From Malania oleifera (taxonomy: Eukaryota > Streptophyta > Magnoliopsida > Santalales > Ximeniaceae), in NCBI RefSeq assembly GCF_029873635.1, contig NC_080423.1, forward strand, positions 88,953,191 to 89,017,190: 64,000 bases of DNA, in the 5' to 3' direction. The notes beneath the pieces are model-generated. The model worked only from the letters and a program-made list of their open reading frames with translations, was not told the origin of the DNA and searched no databases. The position numbers were made by a program, and so were the translations under genes. Below are positions 61,123-64,000 of this stretch, one piece after another. The first letter of the stretch is position 1. Each line of letters starts with the position of its first letter.

Positions 61123-62541
61123 CTAGGTTCACTCATATAATAAATTCCCTAAATGCCATAGGAAAAATCTACTCTACTTATGAGATGATAAGAAAAATTA
61201 TTAGAGGGCTGCCATCTATATGGGGACCAAAAGTCACTGCCATAATAGAAGGAAGAAATTTGAAAAACACCTCCTTAGATGAACTTATAGGTTCTCTCCT
61301 CACATACAAAATGACAATCAATGAAAGAAGTGGAAAAACTAAAGCCCAAGATTCTATAGCCTTCAAAGCTTCAAACTCTAGTAGTGAAGAAGAAATGGAT
61401 GAAGATGAATTAGCCTACATAACCAAAAAGCTAGCAAGAATACTAAGAAGGAAAAATAAATTCAAAAGAAAATCAAAATTTGAATCAGATGAAGAAGAAG
61501 AAGAAGAAATTAGCAAAAAGAAATCAAAAAATAAAACTCCTACATGTTAAAATTGCAACAAAGCTGGACATATAAAACCAGAATGTCCATTACTTAAGAA
61601 AGAGTCTAAGAAGAAAAACAAAAAGGCCATGAAAGCCACTACTTGGGATGATTTGAGCACAAGTAGTTCGGAATGTGAATCAAGTGAGCGAAAGGTTGCT
61701 TATACTTGCTTCATGGCATGGGATGATGATAAAGAACAATGTTCCTCATCCAAATCAAATAATGAATATGATGGTGATTCATCTAATTAATCCAATAATG
61801 AGAGCATGCCATCTTATGAAGAACTTCAAAATGATTTATTCAAGGTGCATAAGATGTTAATTAATGTGACTAAACGATATACTTCATTGAAGAATAAGAA
61901 TAAATGTATAATGAAAGAGTTAGAATCCCATAAAACTGCTGAAAGAGAAAAGGATTCAAGAATCAAGAAAATAGAAAGTAAGAATGAAGCTATGACAAAG
62001 GAGTTAGAATCTAAAAATCTTGCTGAAAATGAAAGAGAATTGAAAATCAAGAAATTAGAAAGTAAGACTGAAAAGATGATGAATGAAATAAAATACCTTC
62101 AATCCCTATCCTTTATGGAATATGAAAAAGACATATATATTTCTGAATTAAAGGGTGAGATCATAATAATGTCTCAAGAATTAGAGAAATCTCAAGAGAA
62201 TGTTGATGGAAAGAAAGATATTGAGATAAATGATCTCAAAAATCAAATTAAAGATATAAGAAAAGATTATTTACAACTTCACAAAAGGAAAGGAAAATTT
62301 TGACAAAATGATAGGCTCACAAAGAATGTTGTTGAACAAAGAAGGCATTGGTTTTAATGGAATTGAAAATGTAAGGAAAAAGAGTCTTTACATGAGATAT
62401 TTTTCAAAAGCATCCAAAGATTATGCTAGCACATCTTCTAATGCCTACACTATTACCATATGCTATCAATGTAAGAAAAAGAGACATATAAAGTTTGAAT
62501 GTCCATTTAAAAGAAAGGGTATGAAGACTAAACAAATATAG

Positions 62542-63104
62542 AGAGTAAAAGAAACATCCCTTATGAAACCTACCGAACCCAAAATGGTATGAGTACCTAG
62601 ATAAAAAGCCTTGAAAATCGCAAAGTGTTTATCGAAACACATAAAAACACAAATAACATTGTTGGCCAAAATCAAAGGATGAGTCATACAAGCTTAAATA
62701 AGAAAACTTTGAAATAAAAAATAAAAAAAAATCTGAGCTTACTACATAAGTTTTTTTTTTTTTAAGAAAAGATATTTTAAAATAAGAAACAACTTGAGCA
62801 AAATTGTAGTACAAAGCAAATGATAATGATATGCTCCCTGCTTATATGTTGTGCTAATATGCTACATGTGTATGAGTTGACTTGACTTATATTGATAATT
62901 TATGGCTTAGTATGTTGAAAATTTGAGCATGAGATTATTGAGCATAAGCATGAATTTTGATACGAGATTAATTTTTGACCATGCATGCTATTGATGAATC
63001 ACATGGATAAACTTACTGCTCTTTATATTGATATCTATGAGTTATGAAAGATATAATAGTTATATTGGTATCCATGAGCTATGCATGATGTGATAATGCC
63101 TTTG
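62542..63104 (+). other. Non-coding spacer after the copia gag
   Basis: The first ~60 bases still translate to a gag tail (SLMKPTEPKMV). The remainder is AT-rich, with GAGTTGACTTGA and ATGCATGCTATTGATGAA, of the kind found between gag and pol in SIRE-like elements. No pol is present. Confidence 0.65.
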
Positions 63105-64000
63105 TGATTATGAGTCTAAATTGCGGTAATTAGGTGTCTAAAATCATGCATTTAAGATTATATTTTTAATTAAACACTTAATTATGTTCAATAATTTAAC
63201 ATTGAGTTCGAATTACAATATTTGGATCATTACTCGATAATTTATGAATTTCTGGTAACTTATTATTACAGGATAATTTTTGGACATTAAAGCAGAGATT
63301 AAAAATGTACATGCATGTACGTGAGCTAAAGTTCAAATCAAGGTCATGTGCATGAAGCCAAATATCGAAAACCGGACTGTGAGCCACATGCCTGCAAATG
63401 ACAAGCCATGCACACAGTTGTTTGAAGCCGTGTGCATGTGTAAAAATTGAAGAATCCGTGCTATGCAATGTGATAATTTTTTAAATTAAAGGAGACATAA
63501 AAGAGAACTGGGTGTCGTGTGAGAATACTATGTGGGCTTCATGCACATGAATCTGTGTCATGCAATGAAAAGTGGGCAAGAATCCAAGTCTGAAATTCGA
63601 TAGGAGACAGCCTGAACGTATTTCGGTATTTTAATCATAACTTTTTCATATGATATCGGATAGGTGTGATTCAAGTGGCATTGGAAAGCTTACTGATATC
63701 TACAATTCATTTTGAAATAGCCTTTTACTAATTCGAATGTTTAGCGGGTCAAAATTGGGCTTGAATGTGAAGTTGCTGTGGTTGGCCATGTGCAGTGCCT
63801 AAGGAAAAAAGGAGTCTTGGGCCACCAAAAAATGGCTCATGCGCTTATCTCGAGAGGAGACACGACTAGGGCAAAATATTAGAGGGGGAATAAGATATTT
63901 TATGGGGATGAGGGTTTATGGAGGAAAAGGGAGCAGCGGGAGGCGGCGGTGTACAAGACAGCAGAAGACTCTTGGCCTCTCTCAGATTTTTGGCTATCTC
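63105..64000 (+). mobile_element. Athila-like LTR, 5' part (cut by window end)
   Basis: Starts TGATTATGAGTCTAAATTGC. Its first ~200 bases align with the minus-strand reading of the solo LTR at 46520-48408 (TTATATTTTTAATTAAA, then the TTTCTGGTAA...TACAGGATAATTTT segment). Words such as TCATGTGCATGA and TTCATGCACATGAA recur between 63340 and 63570. The end is outside the window, so it may be a solo LTR or the start of a full element. Confidence 0.72.

Larger units (their letters stand above)
52072..62541 (+). pseudogene. SIRE-like copia gag, split by a chromovirus
   Basis: The first part, 52072-52530, starts MAHIGVAPFGEG; a stop at codon 13 replaces the Gln of the family. It then gives NYTFWKQRMRIYFQTMNWKAW...TNMYTR. 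The frame resumes at 61128 (FTHIINSLNAIGK, IIRGLPSIWGPK) once the duplicated CTAGG is removed. An acidic/Lys-rich linker precedes a CCHC knuckle whose second residue is a stop (61548-61550). A long coiled coil follows (61806-62300, Lys/Glu-rich ELESK repeats), with a stop at 61788-61790 before it. After a frameshift near 62290 a second knuckle CYQCKKKRHIKFEC appears. Apart from the insertion, only three nonsense codons and one frameshift separate it from an open gag. Confidence 0.9.
45994..63104 (+). mobile_element. SIRE-like Ty1/copia element, 5' LTR and gag, with three nested insertions
   Basis: The LTR starts TGTTGGCCTTACAAG at 45994, and PBS and gag follow on the same strand. Three later elements sit inside it at 46520-48408, 48988-51097 and 52531-61122, each with its own perfect 5-bp TSD. 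After gag (62542-63104) the non-coding spacer typical of these elements begins (ATGCTACATGTGTATGAG, GACCATGCATGC), then an Athila-like LTR takes over. Pol and the 3' LTR are not in the window, so the TSD cannot be confirmed (left flank AAGAG). Confidence 0.9.

Overview
This is nuclear DNA of a flowering plant. It carries Ty1/copia and Ty3/gypsy elements with LTRs of up to 3.4 kb, chromodomain-bearing chromoviruses, an Ogre/Tat-like giant element, a tRNA-derived SINE, AT-rich spacers and one three-exon class III peroxidase gene. I cannot name the species. The window is almost entirely transposable-element DNA, and the only host gene that looks functional is the secreted peroxidase at 17117-19536.

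Layout from left to right. 1-372: tandemly duplicated AT-rich flank. 373-3780: small Ty3-type element with 433-bp LTRs, AATAG target-site duplications (TSDs), a broken gag and three tandem-repeat domains. 5937-8043: solo LTR (TSD CTAAA). 9335-12697: 5' end of a minus-strand SIRE-like copia element (gag, PBS, LTR) with a 373-bp solo LTR nested in its LTR. 15031-15240: SINE. 15670-16287: solo LTR (TSD CTTAT). 17117-19536: peroxidase, followed by a fold-back element. 20419-27469: 5'-truncated chromovirus whose 3' LTR holds another copia-type solo LTR. 27470-29488: minus-strand copia-type LTR lacking its last ~30 bp. 30054-45038: 15-kb Ogre/Tat-like element without pol (TSD AGAAG) whose 3.4-kb LTRs are nearly identical. 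45044-45993: copia pol debris. 45994-63104: SIRE-like copia element carrying three insertions: a solo LTR at 46520-48408, a chromovirus-type solo LTR at 48988-51097, and an 8.6-kb chromovirus at 52531-61122 that splits gag. 63105-64000: start of an Athila-like LTR that leaves the window.

The most interesting pattern is regulatory. Eight LTRs from five sequence groups, both copia and gypsy, carry a cluster of 8 or 12 degenerate 12-16 bp palindromes upstream of their TATA box. Centre-to-centre spacings cluster at about 20-24, 41-45 and 50 bp. The palindrome sequence differs between groups (CTCGTCGACGAG, CTTCAGGCGCCTGAAG, GTTCGGGCGCCCGAAC, GGCAGTCGCCTGTC), but the layout is similar. One chromovirus LTR and one copia-type LTR share a four-plus-four arrangement with a ~50-bp central gap. 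I read this as a U3 enhancer-like array, possibly bound by dimeric proteins. Its function is inferred only.

The nesting gives a relative chronology: the SIRE-like copia is older than the three elements inside it, and the Ogre-like element is probably among the youngest. Solo LTRs, internal deletions and nonsense codons show removal and decay going on alongside insertion.
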